Shown: positions 43,922 to 52,766, counted from the stretch's first letter. The stretch is DNA of 56,407 bases from CAYZIB01 sp964478425 (GCA_964478425.1 CAYZIB010000008.1:1-56407), one strand, 5' to 3'. The notes: a model not told the origin generated them from the sequence alone. Numbers and translations: made by a program.

Positions 43922-44414
43922 AGTTTCTGGATTTGTAAAAGAATCTATTGTTGATGGTCCTGGATTTAGATATGTAATATTTTTACAAGGGTGCCCGCAT
44001 AAATGTTTTAATTGTCATAATCCGCAGACTCATGATTTTAATTTGGGGTATTATGTAGAATTAGATGATATTATTGAAGATATTTTAAAAAATCCATTAT
44101 TAAGAGGAATTACAATTAGTGGTGGTGAACCTTTTTTTCAAGTTAAAGAATTAAAAGAATTAATAGTAAAAATAAATAATTTAAAAAAATATGATATATT
44201 TGTATATACTGGGTATACTATTTTAGAATTAAAAGAAAAAAACGATAGCAATATCAATTATATATTAAATAATATTGACTATTTAGTAGATGGTAGATAT
44301 GTTGATTCATTAAGAGATTTGACATTACTTTTTAGGGGTAGTAAAAATCAAAGAATAATCGATATGAAAAAAACTATTATCGAAAATAAAATAATTGAAA
44401 AATATAATTTTTAA
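43911..44414 (+). CDS. nrdG: Anaerobic ribonucleotide reductase activating protein
   Basis: A 167-residue radical-SAM activase that installs the glycyl radical on NrdD. The Fe-S motif GCPHKCFNCHNPQT (CxxxCxxC) lies near residue 30, followed by TISGGEPFFQ. The size matches the family (155-175). It overlaps nrdD, as in many anaerobes. No clear terminator follows; the next gene has its own promoter. Confidence 0.95.
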   Translation: MQIKVSGFVKESIVDGPGFRYVIFLQGCPHKCFNCHNPQTHDFNLGYYVELDDIIEDILKNPLLRGITISGGEPFFQVKELKELIVKINNLKKYDIFVYTGYTILELKEKNDSNINYILNNIDYLVDGRYVDSLRDLTLLFRGSKNQRIIDMKKTIIENKIIEKYNF

Positions 44415-44427
44415 TAAAGCATTATAT

Positions 44428-44455
44428 TTGATAATTATTTTTAATGTGGTAAAAT
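44428..44455 (+). promoter_or_regulatory. Promoter of the rubrerythrin operon
   Basis: TTGATA, a 16-base spacer and TAAAAT with an upstream TG (extended -10). I see no convincing PerR box. Confidence 0.65.
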
Positions 44456-44479
44456 AAAATTATATTAAGGAGGAAAAAT

Positions 44480-45013
44480 ATGGAATTAAAAGGAAGTAAA
44501 ACAGAACAAAATTTATGGACAGCATTTGCTGGTGAATCTCAAGCTAGAAATAAGTACACTTATTTTGCAAGTGTTGCTAAAAAAGAAGGATTTGAACAAA
44601 TAGCATCTTTTTTTGAAGAAACTGCTTCAAATGAAAAAGAACATGCTAAATTATGGTTTAAAGAATTAAAACAATTAGGTAATACAGAAGAAAATTTATT
44701 ACATGCAGCAGAAGGCGAAAACTATGAATGGACTATTATGTATAAAGAATTTGCCGAAGAAGCAAGACAAGAAGGATTTACAAGAATTGCATTTTTATTT
44801 GATGCAGTTGCTAAAATCGAAAAACGCCATGAAGAAAGATATCTTGCATTATTAGAAAATGTAAGAGCTGGAAAAGTATTTAATAAAGATGGAGAAGTTG
44901 CATGGGAATGTAGAAATTGTGGATACATTCATTTTGGAAGTAAATCTCCTGAAGTATGCCCTGTATGTGCTCATCCTCGTAGTTTTTTTGAAGTGGAGAA
45001 GAAAAATTATTAA
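44480..45013 (+). CDS. rbr: Rubrerythrin
   Basis: A 177-residue peroxide-reducing enzyme typical of anaerobes. The four-helix diiron domain has Glu ligands in FAGESQARNKY and ETASNEKEHAKLW (ExxH), and again in EEARQEG and KIEKRHEERY; the C-terminal rubredoxin-like domain has CRNCGY and CPVCAHP. AAGGAGG gives strong translation. Two bases separate it from a rubredoxin-like partner. It detoxifies hydrogen peroxide using electrons passed through the rubredoxin domain. Confidence 0.95.
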   Translation: MELKGSKTEQNLWTAFAGESQARNKYTYFASVAKKEGFEQIASFFEETASNEKEHAKLWFKELKQLGNTEENLLHAAEGENYEWTIMYKEFAEEARQEGFTRIAFLFDAVAKIEKRHEERYLALLENVRAGKVFNKDGEVAWECRNCGYIHFGSKSPEVCPVCAHPRSFFEVEKKNY

Positions 45014-45015
45014 TT

Positions 45016-45336
45016 ATGGGATTATATAAATGTCAAGTTTGTAATTTAATAGTTGAAGGTGACATGCCAGAGGTATGTCCTAAATGTGGAGTAGCACATA
45101 AATTCGTTTTAGTAGAAGAGCCAAACAAAGTATACGATAGTGAAAAAACTAATGTATTATTAGCAGATTTAGTTTCTTTAGCAACTAAATTAATTGAAAT
45201 TTCTAATGAAGGAAAAGATATTAATTTAGATCCTACATGTTATAAAGTTTTTGATTTAGTTTTAAATAAAGCATGGGATATTAAACAATTAGCTAAATCT
45301 GAAATTGAATCACATGTTAAAAAAAATAAATGGTAA
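45016..45336 (+). CDS. Rubredoxin-like metal-binding protein with helical tail
   Basis: A 106-residue protein. Residues 1-35 form a rubrerythrin-type rubredoxin domain with CQVC and CPKCGVAHKFV, binding one Fe or Zn. The rest (~50-105) is predicted helical with one lone Cys (DPTCYKV). It begins two bases after rubrerythrin and shares its transcript, so electron donation to rubrerythrin is a reasonable guess. I do not recognise the helical half. Confidence 0.7.
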   Translation: MGLYKCQVCNLIVEGDMPEVCPKCGVAHKFVLVEEPNKVYDSEKTNVLLADLVSLATKLIEISNEGKDINLDPTCYKVFDLVLNKAWDIKQLAKSEIESHVKKNKW

Positions 45337-45341
45337 AAAAA

Positions 45342-45370
45342 ATGTTAACCAAACGGTTAACAATTTTTTT
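45342..45370. terminator. Bidirectional terminator between rubrerythrin operon and hpt
   Basis: TGTTAACC and GGTTAACA pair around AAAC, with T runs on both strands. The hpt stop codon is inside the right arm. Confidence 0.88.
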
Positions 45371-45899
45371 TATATATTTTTTCATCTAAAACTCCGACAT
45401 AAGGCAAGTTTCTATAAAATTCATTATAATCTAATCCAAATCCAATAACAAACTCATTAGGAATATCAAATAAAGAATATTTAGGATCTATATCAACTTT
45501 TCTTGCACATTTTTTATTTAATAATGTCACAATTTCAATTGATTTTGGATTATATTTTTTTAAATGTTCAATTAAAGATTGCAATGTTAAACCTGTATCA
45601 ACAATATCTTCAACAATTAATATATTTTTATCTTTGATATCAATTGTAATATCTTTTAAGTATTTAACAACTCCAGTTGAAGAAGTATTTTGATATGAAG
45701 AAACAGCCATAAAATCCATTTCAATAGGGATATTTATATTTTTAATTAATTCAGCAAAAAAAGGGATACATCCTTTTAAAATTCCAATTAAAACTAAAGG
45801 CTCATTTTTATAATCATTTGAAATAATTTCACTAATTTTTTTTGATTCTAAAACAATATTTTCATGTGTAATTAAAACTTTTTTTAAATCATTATGCAT
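45357..45899 (-). CDS. hpt: Hypoxanthine phosphoribosyltransferase
   Basis: A 180-residue purine salvage enzyme that makes IMP or GMP from hypoxanthine or guanine and PRPP. The PRPP loop is ILIVEDIVDTGLTL, the flexible loop is SYQNTSSTG, and the base-binding end is PNEFVIGFGLDYNEFYRNLPYVGVL. The length is normal. An ATG nine bases upstream sits directly against AAAGGA, so the second ATG is the likely start. Confidence 0.93.
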   Translation of the reverse strand: MHNDLKKVLITHENIVLESKKISEIISNDYKNEPLVLIGILKGCIPFFAELIKNINIPIEMDFMAVSSYQNTSSTGVVKYLKDITIDIKDKNILIVEDIVDTGLTLQSLIEHLKKYNPKSIEIVTLLNKKCARKVDIDPKYSLFDIPNEFVIGFGLDYNEFYRNLPYVGVLDEKIYKKNC

Positions 45900-45959
45900 A
45901 TTAATCATTCCTTTATCTATATTTTAACATAATTTTTTTTAAAAAAAAGAAATATTTTG

Positions 45960-45973
45960 TGATAGCGTTTTAA
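45960..45973 (+). promoter_or_regulatory. Weak cre-like site upstream of the FAD dehydrogenase gene
   Basis: TGATAGCGTTTTAA matches the cre consensus at 12 of 14 positions by eye, including the AGCGT core. It lies ~85 bases before the start codon in the divergent spacer with hpt. Confidence 0.3.
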
Positions 45974-46045
45974 AAATAGTAGATAAAATCTAAAAAATAT
46001 AGTATTATATTTATATGTGATTTATTTTAACAAGGAGGAGTTAAG

Positions 46046-47452
46046 ATGTATGATTGCATAATCGTTGGGTCAGGACCAATGGGAATATTTACTGCTTATG
46101 AGTTGATGTTAAAAAAACCAGATTTAAAAGTTTTATTAATTGATAAAGGGCATGATATATATAATAGAAATTGTCCTATTAAAATGAAAAAATTAACTCA
46201 ATGTCCAAAAGATAAATCAGGACATAGTGGATGTAAACCTAGTTGTTCAATGACAAGTGGGTTTGGAGGTAGCGGAGCATATTCTGATGGAAAATTTAAT
46301 ATAACTTCTGAATTTGGAGGATGGATGACAGATATTATTCCAGAAAATGAAGTATTAGAGTATATTGAATATGTTGATAGTATTAATTTAAAGCATGGTG
46401 CTCCAACTGAAATTACTGATCCTAATACTAAAGAAGTATTAGAGATTGAAAAAAAAGGGATTGCTGCTGGATTAAAATTACTTAGAAGTAAGGTTAGACA
46501 TTTTGGTTCAGAGGTTAATATAGAAGTTTTAAAAAGTATTTATGAAACATTAAAAAAACATATAGATTTTATGTTTAATACTAATGTGGCTGACATTATA
46601 GTTGAAAATAATACTATTAAAGGTGTTGTTTTAGAAAATGGTGAAAAATTATTTTCTGAATATGTTGTATTAGGAGTAGGTAGAGTCGGATCTAATTGGT
46701 TAAATAAAATTTTAACAAGTCATGGATTAACTTTAAAAAATAATCGTGTTGATATTGGAGTTAGAGTAGAAACAAATGATATTATAATGGAAGAAATAAA
46801 TAGAATATTATATGAAGGTAAATTTGTTTATTCTACTAGTGTAGGAACAAGAGTAAGAACATTTTGTTCTAATCCAAGTGGACATGTTGTAATCGAAAAT
46901 CATGAAGGTATTATGTTATGTAATGGACATGCATATCATAGTAACAAACTTGGAAGTCAAAATACAAATTTTGCTCTTTTAGTTTCGCTAGAATTTAACG
47001 AACCTTTTAAAGATCCAAATGAATATGCTATGGAAATTTCTAAATTAGCAAACAAATTAAGTAATGGATCTGTAATTGTTCAAAGATTTGGAGATATAAT
47101 TAAAGGAAGAAGAAGTACAGAAAAAAGAATTGGAGAAGGATTTGTAAAACCTACATTAAAAGAAGCTGTTCCTGGAGATTTAGGATTAGTTTTACCATAT
47201 AATGTTATGAAATCATTAATTGAAATGATTTATGCATTAGATCATGTAACACCTGGTATTGCTAATGATCATACATTATTTTATGGCGTGGAAGCAAAAT
47301 TTTACTCTGATAGAGTAGATGTTACAAATGAATTTGAAACTGGAATTAAAAACTTATTTGTTGGTGGAGATGGTGCAGGAATAACAAGAGGTTTAGCACA
47401 AGCGGGAGCAAATGGAGTATTAGTTGCTAGATCAATAATTAAAAGGAGATAA
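46046..47452 (+). CDS. FAD-dependent dehydrogenase (COG2509-like)
   Basis: A 468-residue flavoprotein. The N-terminal FAD site is CIIVGSGPMGIFTAYEL, followed by LLIDKGHDI; the middle holds GFGGSGAYSDGKFN, and the C-terminal FAD closing motif is LFVGGDGAGITRGLAQAGANG. Six Cys between residues ~33 and 70 (NCPIKM, QCPKD, GCKPSCSM) suggest a metal or redox site specific to this group. The natural substrate is unknown; such proteins are frequent in anaerobic Firmicutes. AAGGAGGAG gives strong initiation. Confidence 0.82.
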   Translation: MYDCIIVGSGPMGIFTAYELMLKKPDLKVLLIDKGHDIYNRNCPIKMKKLTQCPKDKSGHSGCKPSCSMTSGFGGSGAYSDGKFNITSEFGGWMTDIIPENEVLEYIEYVDSINLKHGAPTEITDPNTKEVLEIEKKGIAAGLKLLRSKVRHFGSEVNIEVLKSIYETLKKHIDFMFNTNVADIIVENNTIKGVVLENGEKLFSEYVVLGVGRVGSNWLNKILTSHGLTLKNNRVDIGVRVETNDIIMEEINRILYEGKFVYSTSVGTRVRTFCSNPSGHVVIENHEGIMLCNGHAYHSNKLGSQNTNFALLVSLEFNEPFKDPNEYAMEISKLANKLSNGSVIVQRFGDIIKGRRSTEKRIGEGFVKPTLKEAVPGDLGLVLPYNVMKSLIEMIYALDHVTPGIANDHTLFYGVEAKFYSDRVDVTNEFETGIKNLFVGGDGAGITRGLAQAGANGVLVARSIIKRR

Positions 47453-47456
47453 TATT

Positions 47457-48152
47457 TTGTATCAAATTTTTATAAATTTTATTATATTTTCTTTTTTAGG
47501 TTGGTTATGTGAAGTAATATATTGTAGTATAGGAAATAAAAAATTAGTTAATAGAGGAATGCTATATGGACCAATATGTCCAATTTATGGATTTGGTGGA
47601 GTTTTAATAACATATGGATTAAGTTATTTTAAAAATAATTTTGTAGTACTATTTATATTTTCTTTTATTGGGTGTTCTATAATTGAGTATTTTACGAGCT
47701 TTATTTTAGAAAAAATATTTGATTTAAAATTATGGGATTATCAAGATAAAAAATATAATATTAATGGTAGAGTATGTTTATTAAATTCAAGCTTATTTGG
47801 ATTGCTTTCTTTATTATTGATTTATGTAGTTAATCCGTATTTAATTTTACCTTTAAATAAATTTATTAGTAATTATATTGTTTTAGTCTTTATTATTTTA
47901 GTTAGCATATTTGTAGTTGATTTGATATGTACATTAATTTCAATTTGTCATTTAAACAATATTATTTTATATGAAAAGAAAATATTCGAATTAAAAAAAC
48001 ATGATAATAGACATTTAAATAGATTTTCACATTATATATTTTCACATTTTAAAAATAAATTCCCTAAAATTAGATCAATTAAAAATAGAAAATTTTTTGA
48101 ATCTTTAAAAGAAAAATATGAAAAAATAAAAAATAAATTAAATAAGGATTGA
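47457..48152 (+). CDS. Integral membrane protein, CmpB family (PF06541-like)
   Basis: A 231-residue protein with about five helices followed by a Lys-rich cytoplasmic tail. FSFLGWLCEVIYCSI and RGMLYGPICPIYGFGG at the N-terminus, YFTSFILEKIFDLKLWDY, and NGRVCLLNSSLFG are the family signature. It is annotated in databases as a putative ABC transporter permease, though no ATPase adjoins and the role is not shown. The TTG start is eight bases after AAAGGAG and four bases after the FAD dehydrogenase gene. Confidence 0.75.
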   Translation: MYQIFINFIIFSFLGWLCEVIYCSIGNKKLVNRGMLYGPICPIYGFGGVLITYGLSYFKNNFVVLFIFSFIGCSIIEYFTSFILEKIFDLKLWDYQDKKYNINGRVCLLNSSLFGLLSLLLIYVVNPYLILPLNKFISNYIVLVFIILVSIFVVDLICTLISICHLNNIILYEKKIFELKKHDNRHLNRFSHYIFSHFKNKFPKIRSIKNRKFFESLKEKYEKIKNKLNKD

Positions 48153-48156
48153 TTAA

Positions 48157-48510
48157 ATGAAAGTAGCAAAAAGATTATTAATTGTAAACTTATCACTTTT
48201 AGCAATAGCCGCTTTAATTGGAATATTAGGTGGAATTATTGGTGGATTAGATGGTTCTGTTAAACAAATGGAAGATTATATAAAAACATTATATAAATTT
48301 TGGCCATTTTATGTATTGGTAGGAATTTATGGAATTGTTTGTTATTGTTTTATTAAAAAGAAAATGAAAATGTATAATTATTATGAGGGGAATTTATTTG
48401 TTGCAGGATGTTTAGTATTTGCATTTTGTATTTCAATAATATTTGATATTTTATTTGTAATAATAATTGTATTTATAAAAATAATTATAAAATTGTTTGG
48501 ACTTATATAA
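48157..48510 (+). CDS. Hypothetical membrane protein with three to four helices
   Basis: I do not recognise this 117-residue protein. Helices are predicted at about 7-28 (Gly-rich: IGILGGIIGGLDG), 45-66, 77-100 and 100-115. It is probably co-transcribed with the CmpB-like gene four bases upstream. The terminator arms overlap its last codons. Confidence 0.65.
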   Translation: MKVAKRLLIVNLSLLAIAALIGILGGIIGGLDGSVKQMEDYIKTLYKFWPFYVLVGIYGIVCYCFIKKKMKMYNYYEGNLFVAGCLVFAFCISIIFDILFVIIIVFIKIIIKLFGLI

Positions 48511-48528
48511 AACCCAAACATTTTTTTT
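48494..48528 (+). terminator. Terminator overlapping the end of the membrane-protein gene
   Basis: TGTTTGG inside the gene pairs with CCAAACA after the stop, followed by eight T; the stop codon is in the loop. Confidence 0.8.
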
Positions 48529-48547
48529 ATTTAACCATAATATATAG

Positions 48548-48562
48548 TGTAGGTTTCCTACA
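48548..48562 (+). promoter_or_regulatory. Inverted repeat directly before a ribosome site
   Basis: TGTAGG-TTT-CCTACA forms a tight hairpin in the leader, one base before AAGGGGG. It could be an mRNA structure controlling translation or an operator. Confidence 0.5.
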
Positions 48563-48574
48563 AAGGGGGATAAA

Positions 48575-48889
48575 ATGAAAAATTTCAATAATGAAATAAC
48601 TATTAATGGAGTATTATATAAATATGCTCTAAATCCAATTAGTACTGATAATAATGTTTGTGATTTGATTGTAACACCATGTAATATGCCAACAGCTGTC
48701 TATGATATTGCAAGAATTACATGTAGACAAAATAATTGTACAAATGTAGGTTATTATCAAGCACAAATCAATACAGATCCAGTAACTATAATTCAAGATT
48801 GTAGTTTATGTGGTATTGTAGAAAGATGTATTACTGATTATTTTAATCAAAATACATTTTGCAGTAGAACTAACTTTTTTGGATTTTAA
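48575..48889 (+). CDS. Small Cys-rich protein of unknown function
   Basis: A 104-residue protein with nine cysteines (VCDL, PCNM, TCRQ, NCTN, DCSLCG, RCIT, FCSR), no signal peptide and no membrane helix. The spacing does not match a zinc ribbon or ferredoxin that I know. The Cys content could bind metal or crosslink in a surface layer. The AAGGGGG ribosome site implies strong translation. A hairpin leader precedes it, and a 12-bp stem-loop follows. The next gene is also Cys-rich (DUF1540). Confidence 0.65.
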   Translation: MKNFNNEITINGVLYKYALNPISTDNNVCDLIVTPCNMPTAVYDIARITCRQNNCTNVGYYQAQINTDPVTIIQDCSLCGIVERCITDYFNQNTFCSRTNFFGF

Positions 48890-48893
48890 TATG

Positions 48894-48924
48894 TTTTGGC
48901 CAGCATAAATCTTGCTGGTCAAAA
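48894..48924 (+). other. Strong stem-loop between the two Cys-rich genes
   Basis: TTTTGGCCAGCA pairs with TGCTGGTCAAAA (one G-T pair) around a 7-base loop. There is no T run after it, so it is not a standard terminator; a stabilising 3' mRNA structure is possible. Confidence 0.65.
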
Positions 48925-48984
48925 TAAACCCCTTAAAAACTTATAATTTATAAAAAAATGGGTACATTATATTTGGGTGATATA

Positions 48985-49317
48985 ATGGTTAAAATAAGTT
49001 GTTCAGTACAATCATGTGTATATAATAAATATCATAGTTGTATTAATGAAGATATTTTGATTAAAGGAGAAAATGCTAAAATGTCAAAAGAAACAATATG
49101 TTCGACATTTAAAGAGCGAAGAATAAAAGATTTAAAAGCCGAATTTTCTAATTTAGATTTTCCTAAAACATTGACACTAAATGTTAATTGTAATGCTAAA
49201 AATTGTATACATAATAACTTAAATAGATGTTTAAAGGAAAAAATACACATTGATAATAATTATTACTTAGGAAAAGTTAGAACTAAATGTTCTAGTTTTG
49301 AAGAAAAAATTTGCTAA
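48985..49317 (+). CDS. Protein with two DUF1540 Cys repeats
   Basis: A 110-residue protein built from two DUF1540 units: residues ~3-45 (SCSVQSCVYNKYHSCINEDI..TICSTF) and ~70-110 (NCNAKNCIHNNLNRCLKEKI..TKCSSF). Each unit has four Cys in a C-x4-C-x7-C...C layout, probably binding a metal. DUF1540 proteins are common in clostridia and Bacilli with no settled function. GGGTGAT precedes the ATG; an in-frame ATG 27 bases earlier lacks a ribosome site. Confidence 0.78.
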   Translation: MVKISCSVQSCVYNKYHSCINEDILIKGENAKMSKETICSTFKERRIKDLKAEFSNLDFPKTLTLNVNCNAKNCIHNNLNRCLKEKIHIDNNYYLGKVRTKCSSFEEKIC

Positions 49318-49334
49318 AAAAAGCAAATTTTTTT
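49307..49334. terminator. Bidirectional terminator
   Basis: AAATTTGC and GCAAATTT pair around an A-rich loop, with T runs on both strands. It overlaps the ends of both converging genes. Confidence 0.82.
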
Positions 49335-49949
49335 TAAATATTTTACTATTAAATTCGTAATTACATCATTTGATAATTCTAAATGCCATTGAAAAGCAAT
49401 AATTGGATAATTTTTATGAATTATTGCTTCTATAATATTATCTTTTGATCTAGCTAGAATTATTAAATTATCACCTAATTTTTTTATTGCTTGATGATGA
49501 TAGGAGTTTGTATAAAAATATTTTGGTAAATCTAAATAGTCGTTTTTATAAAATTCAACCAAATGATAATTAATATTTTTTTTATGATTATAAAAAGATT
49601 TATTTTTAAAAATATCTTGGAATAGTGTACCATTAAAATAAACATTTATAATTTGTAATCCTCTACAAATACCTAAAACAGGTTTATTATTTTTTATAGC
49701 ATAATCTAATATCATAAAATCTAATTTATCATTTATTAGGTTTATATTTTTAGATTTTTTATTTATTTCATTATAATAGTTTGGATTTAAATCATAACCA
49801 CCAGTAATTAAAAATGAATCACATATAGAAAAGTCAGAAGTTAAGAAAAGTAATTTAATTTCAACATTTTGTTTATTTAAAAAATCAAGATAAGATTTAT
49901 TTAAGTAATATTTATCATTTAAATATCTTGATGAAACACCAACAATCAA
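49314..49949 (-). CDS. Class I glutamine amidotransferase-like hydrolase (peptidase C26/PuuD type)
   Basis: A 211-residue enzyme of the gamma-glutamyl-GABA hydrolase type. The nucleophile elbow is VLGICRGLQ, the early motif SFLITGGYDLNPNYY matches the C26 'GGxD(V/I)xPxxY' pattern, and the His/Glu pair is in FQWHLEL. It would cleave a gamma-glutamyl amide; the exact substrate is unknown. It is a little shorter than PuuD (~240-255). A TTG start after AAAGGA is the only good choice. Confidence 0.82.
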   Translation of the reverse strand: MIVGVSSRYLNDKYYLNKSYLDFLNKQNVEIKLLFLTSDFSICDSFLITGGYDLNPNYYNEINKKSKNINLINDKLDFMILDYAIKNNKPVLGICRGLQIINVYFNGTLFQDIFKNKSFYNHKKNINYHLVEFYKNDYLDLPKYFYTNSYHHQAIKKLGDNLIILARSKDNIIEAIIHKNYPIIAFQWHLELSNDVITNLIVKYLKKICFF

Positions 49950-50006
49950 AAAATCATTTCCTTTCTTTTAATATATGTTATAATATATGAGAATTGAGTT
50001 GATATT

Positions 50007-51536
50007 ATGAGTTTAATTACTGTTAGTAATCTAAAATTTAAATATGAAGATCATGAATTATTTAATAATTTAAATTTTAGAATTTTAAATAATGAACATG
50101 TAGTTTTATTAGGAAAAAATGGAGTTGGTAAATCTACATTTTTAAAAATATTAGATAAAAGATTAATTCCTGATAGTGGGAAAGTTGAATATTTACCTAA
50201 AATAAAAATTTCTTATTTAGATCAACATTTAGAAATTAAAACTAGTATTTCAATAAAAGAATATTTATATGGTGTATTTAGTGAAATGTTTAAAATTGAA
50301 TCTGAAATTGAAAAAATATATAAAAGTTTAGAAACAGATTTAACAGATTATGATTTAAAATTAACGCGTGCATTAAAAATGACTGAGCAACTAGAAAATT
50401 CTGGTTTTTATGAAATTGATAATAAATGTAAAAATATCTTAACTGGATTAGGATTAAAGGATTTAGATTTAAATAAAAATTTTAAAGAAATTAGTGGTGG
50501 ACAAAAAGTTAAATTATTTTTATCAAAAATGCTTTTAGAAAAACCAGATTTAATGTTACTTGATGAACCAACAAATTTTTTAGATAAAGAACATATTATT
50601 TGGCTTAGTAAATATTTAAAAAATTTTAAAGGAAGTTTTATTGTTATTTCGCATAATTATGAATTTGTAAAAGAAATTGCAGAAATAATTTATGAATTAG
50701 AAAATGGAAATATTGAAAAATATAAAGGGAACTTAGAATATTATTTAGATCAAAAAGATATCAGAAAAGAAGATCTGATAAAAAAATATAATAAGCAACA
50801 AAATCAAATTAAAAATTTAAAAACATATATTGAAAAGAATTTAGTTAGAGCATCAACAACCAAAATTGCTCAAAGCAGAAGAAAACAATTAGAAAAAATA
50901 GATGTTTTAAAAAAACCTTTAAATGATAAAATATTTAATATTAATTTTTCTTTTTCAAAATCATCATATTTAAATGTTTTAAATGTAAATGATTTATTAA
51001 TTGGATATGATAAACCAATTTTAAATCCGATAAATTTTAATATTGAAAGAGGAGAAAAGATTGTTATTACAGGAAAAAATGGAGTTGGTAAATCTACATT
51101 ATTAAAAAGTTTATTAGGTGAAATTAAATTTTTTGATGGAAGTGTTGATTGGTCTGAATCTTGTGATATTTTATATTTTTCTCAAGAAGAAAAATTTGAT
51201 GAATCAGAAACACCTTTTTCTTATATTAAAGATAAATTTCCTGATATGACAAATGAAGAAGTAAGAAGGAGTTTAAGTTTTTTAGGGATTAATCATGAAT
51301 TAGTTTTTAGAAAACTAAATGAATTATCAGGTGGAGAACAAGTAAGAACTAGAATGACTGAAATGGTTATAAAAAAATCTAATGTTTTAATATTGGATGA
51401 ACCAACAAATCATTTAGATCAAAATTTTAAAAAATCATTATATGAAGCAATTAAAAATTATCCTGGAACTGTTATTTTAGTTTCGCATGAAAAAGAGTTT
51501 TATGATTCGTTTAAAACAAGAATTATTGAATTATAA
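50007..51536 (+). CDS. ABC-F family ATPase
   Basis: A 509-residue soluble protein with two ABC cassettes and no membrane part, acting on ribosomes. Each half has GKNGVGKST (Walker A), a signature (EISGGQKV and ELSGGEQV) and Walker B (LMLLDEPTN and VLILDEPTNHLD). The linker (about residues 240-310, rich in Lys/Gln) is the P-site tRNA interaction motif. It may be a translation factor of the YkpA/YbiT/EttA sort or confer antibiotic protection; the subgroup cannot be fixed by eye. It starts at an ATG after GAGTTGAT. Confidence 0.85.
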   Translation: MSLITVSNLKFKYEDHELFNNLNFRILNNEHVVLLGKNGVGKSTFLKILDKRLIPDSGKVEYLPKIKISYLDQHLEIKTSISIKEYLYGVFSEMFKIESEIEKIYKSLETDLTDYDLKLTRALKMTEQLENSGFYEIDNKCKNILTGLGLKDLDLNKNFKEISGGQKVKLFLSKMLLEKPDLMLLDEPTNFLDKEHIIWLSKYLKNFKGSFIVISHNYEFVKEIAEIIYELENGNIEKYKGNLEYYLDQKDIRKEDLIKKYNKQQNQIKNLKTYIEKNLVRASTTKIAQSRRKQLEKIDVLKKPLNDKIFNINFSFSKSSYLNVLNVNDLLIGYDKPILNPINFNIERGEKIVITGKNGVGKSTLLKSLLGEIKFFDGSVDWSESCDILYFSQEEKFDESETPFSYIKDKFPDMTNEEVRRSLSFLGINHELVFRKLNELSGGEQVRTRMTEMVIKKSNVLILDEPTNHLDQNFKKSLYEAIKNYPGTVILVSHEKEFYDSFKTRIIEL

Positions 51537-51537
51537 A

Positions 51538-51580
51538 AAAGTCTATAAAGTTAAATTTTATATTACTTTATAGGCTTTTT
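51538..51580. terminator. Bidirectional terminator between abc-F and ispG
   Basis: AAAGTCTATAAAGT and ACTTTATAGGCTTT pair around a 13-base loop; T runs occur on both strands. Confidence 0.82.
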
Positions 51581-51583
51581 TAA

Positions 51584-52594
51584 TTATAATTTTTCAATTT
51601 CTTTTTTTAATTCATTTATAATTAATTCTTTGTTATTATCTATCTTTTTAATGATTTTCCCTTTTTCAAATAAAACAACACAATCTTTTCCACCAGCAAT
51701 TCCGATATCTGCTCTTTTTGCTTCTCCAGGTCCATTTACTACACAACCCATAACTGCAATTTTTATAGGCTTATTAAGAGTATCCACATATTCTTCAATA
51801 CTAGTTAATATTTCTTGCATATTATATTGTAATCTACCACAAGTAGGGCAACTAATTATTTCAGGTAAATCTTTTAATTTTTTACATCTTAATAGTTCTT
51901 TTGCCACTTTAATTTCATTTACAGGATCTCCTGTAAGAGATATTCTAATTGTTTGTCCAATTTTTTTATTTAATAATGTATTTAAAGCAAGCACAGATTT
52001 TACAGTTCCATTTATTAAACTTCCTGATTCAGTTAATCCAATATGTAGTGGATATTTAAAAATTTTATTTGCTAAAGTATTTACTTTTATTAATTCATCT
52101 ATATTACTTGATTTAAAAGATAATACAATATTATAAAAATTATTTTTTTCAAAAAAATTAACCCATTTTTTAGCCTTTTTAAGCATTTCTTTGTATGAAT
52201 CAATTGATCCTGAATTTAAACCAATTCTAATTGCTGTATTATTTAATTTTGCAGCATTTATTATTTTTAATAGTTCATCTTCGTTTTTTAAATTTCCTGG
52301 ATTGATTCTGATTTTATCAACACCTTGATTTATTGCTTCTAATGCTAATTTATAATCAAAATGAATATCTGCAATTAATGGAATATTTATGTTTTCTTTT
52401 ATAATATTTAATGCTTTTGCATCTTCCATATCTAATACGGCAACCCTTACTAATTCACATCCAACATTTTCTAATTTTTTTATTTGATTAATTGTTAAAA
52501 AAGTATCTTTTGTTTTTGTATTTGTCATACTTTGAATTAAAATAGGATAATTACCGCCTATAAATTTATTACCGATTTTTACAATTTTTTTCAT
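51584..52594 (-). CDS. ispG: 4-hydroxy-3-methylbut-2-en-1-yl diphosphate synthase
   Basis: A 336-residue 4Fe-4S enzyme of the MEP isoprenoid pathway, reducing MEcPP to HMBPP. The N-terminal TIM barrel shows IGGNYPILIQSMTNT, LVRVAVLDMEDA and IADIHFDYKLA; the C-terminal Fe-S domain shows ISCPTCGRLQYN and VMGCVVNGPGEAKRADIGIAGG, containing the cluster Cys. It is the short two-domain bacterial form. AAAGGAG sets the start. It implies isoprenoids are made by the MEP route. Confidence 0.95.
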   Translation of the reverse strand: MKKIVKIGNKFIGGNYPILIQSMTNTKTKDTFLTINQIKKLENVGCELVRVAVLDMEDAKALNIIKENINIPLIADIHFDYKLALEAINQGVDKIRINPGNLKNEDELLKIINAAKLNNTAIRIGLNSGSIDSYKEMLKKAKKWVNFFEKNNFYNIVLSFKSSNIDELIKVNTLANKIFKYPLHIGLTESGSLINGTVKSVLALNTLLNKKIGQTIRISLTGDPVNEIKVAKELLRCKKLKDLPEIISCPTCGRLQYNMQEILTSIEEYVDTLNKPIKIAVMGCVVNGPGEAKRADIGIAGGKDCVVLFEKGKIIKKIDNNKELIINELKKEIEKL

Positions 52595-52711
52595 TTTGAT
52601 TCTCCTTTATTTATAGATTATTATTTTGATATATATAATATAATTATATCATAATTAATGCAATAATATAATTAATATTATTATATATAATGAATAAAAT
52701 TAAAAAAATAC

Positions 52712-52740
52712 TTGCAAAAATTATTATAGTTTGATATACT
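52712..52740 (+). promoter_or_regulatory. Promoter of rpmG
   Basis: TTGCAA, a 17-base spacer and TATACT with an upstream TG. Confidence 0.75.
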
Positions 52741-52766
52741 CTATTATTGAAATAGGAGGTTTATTT

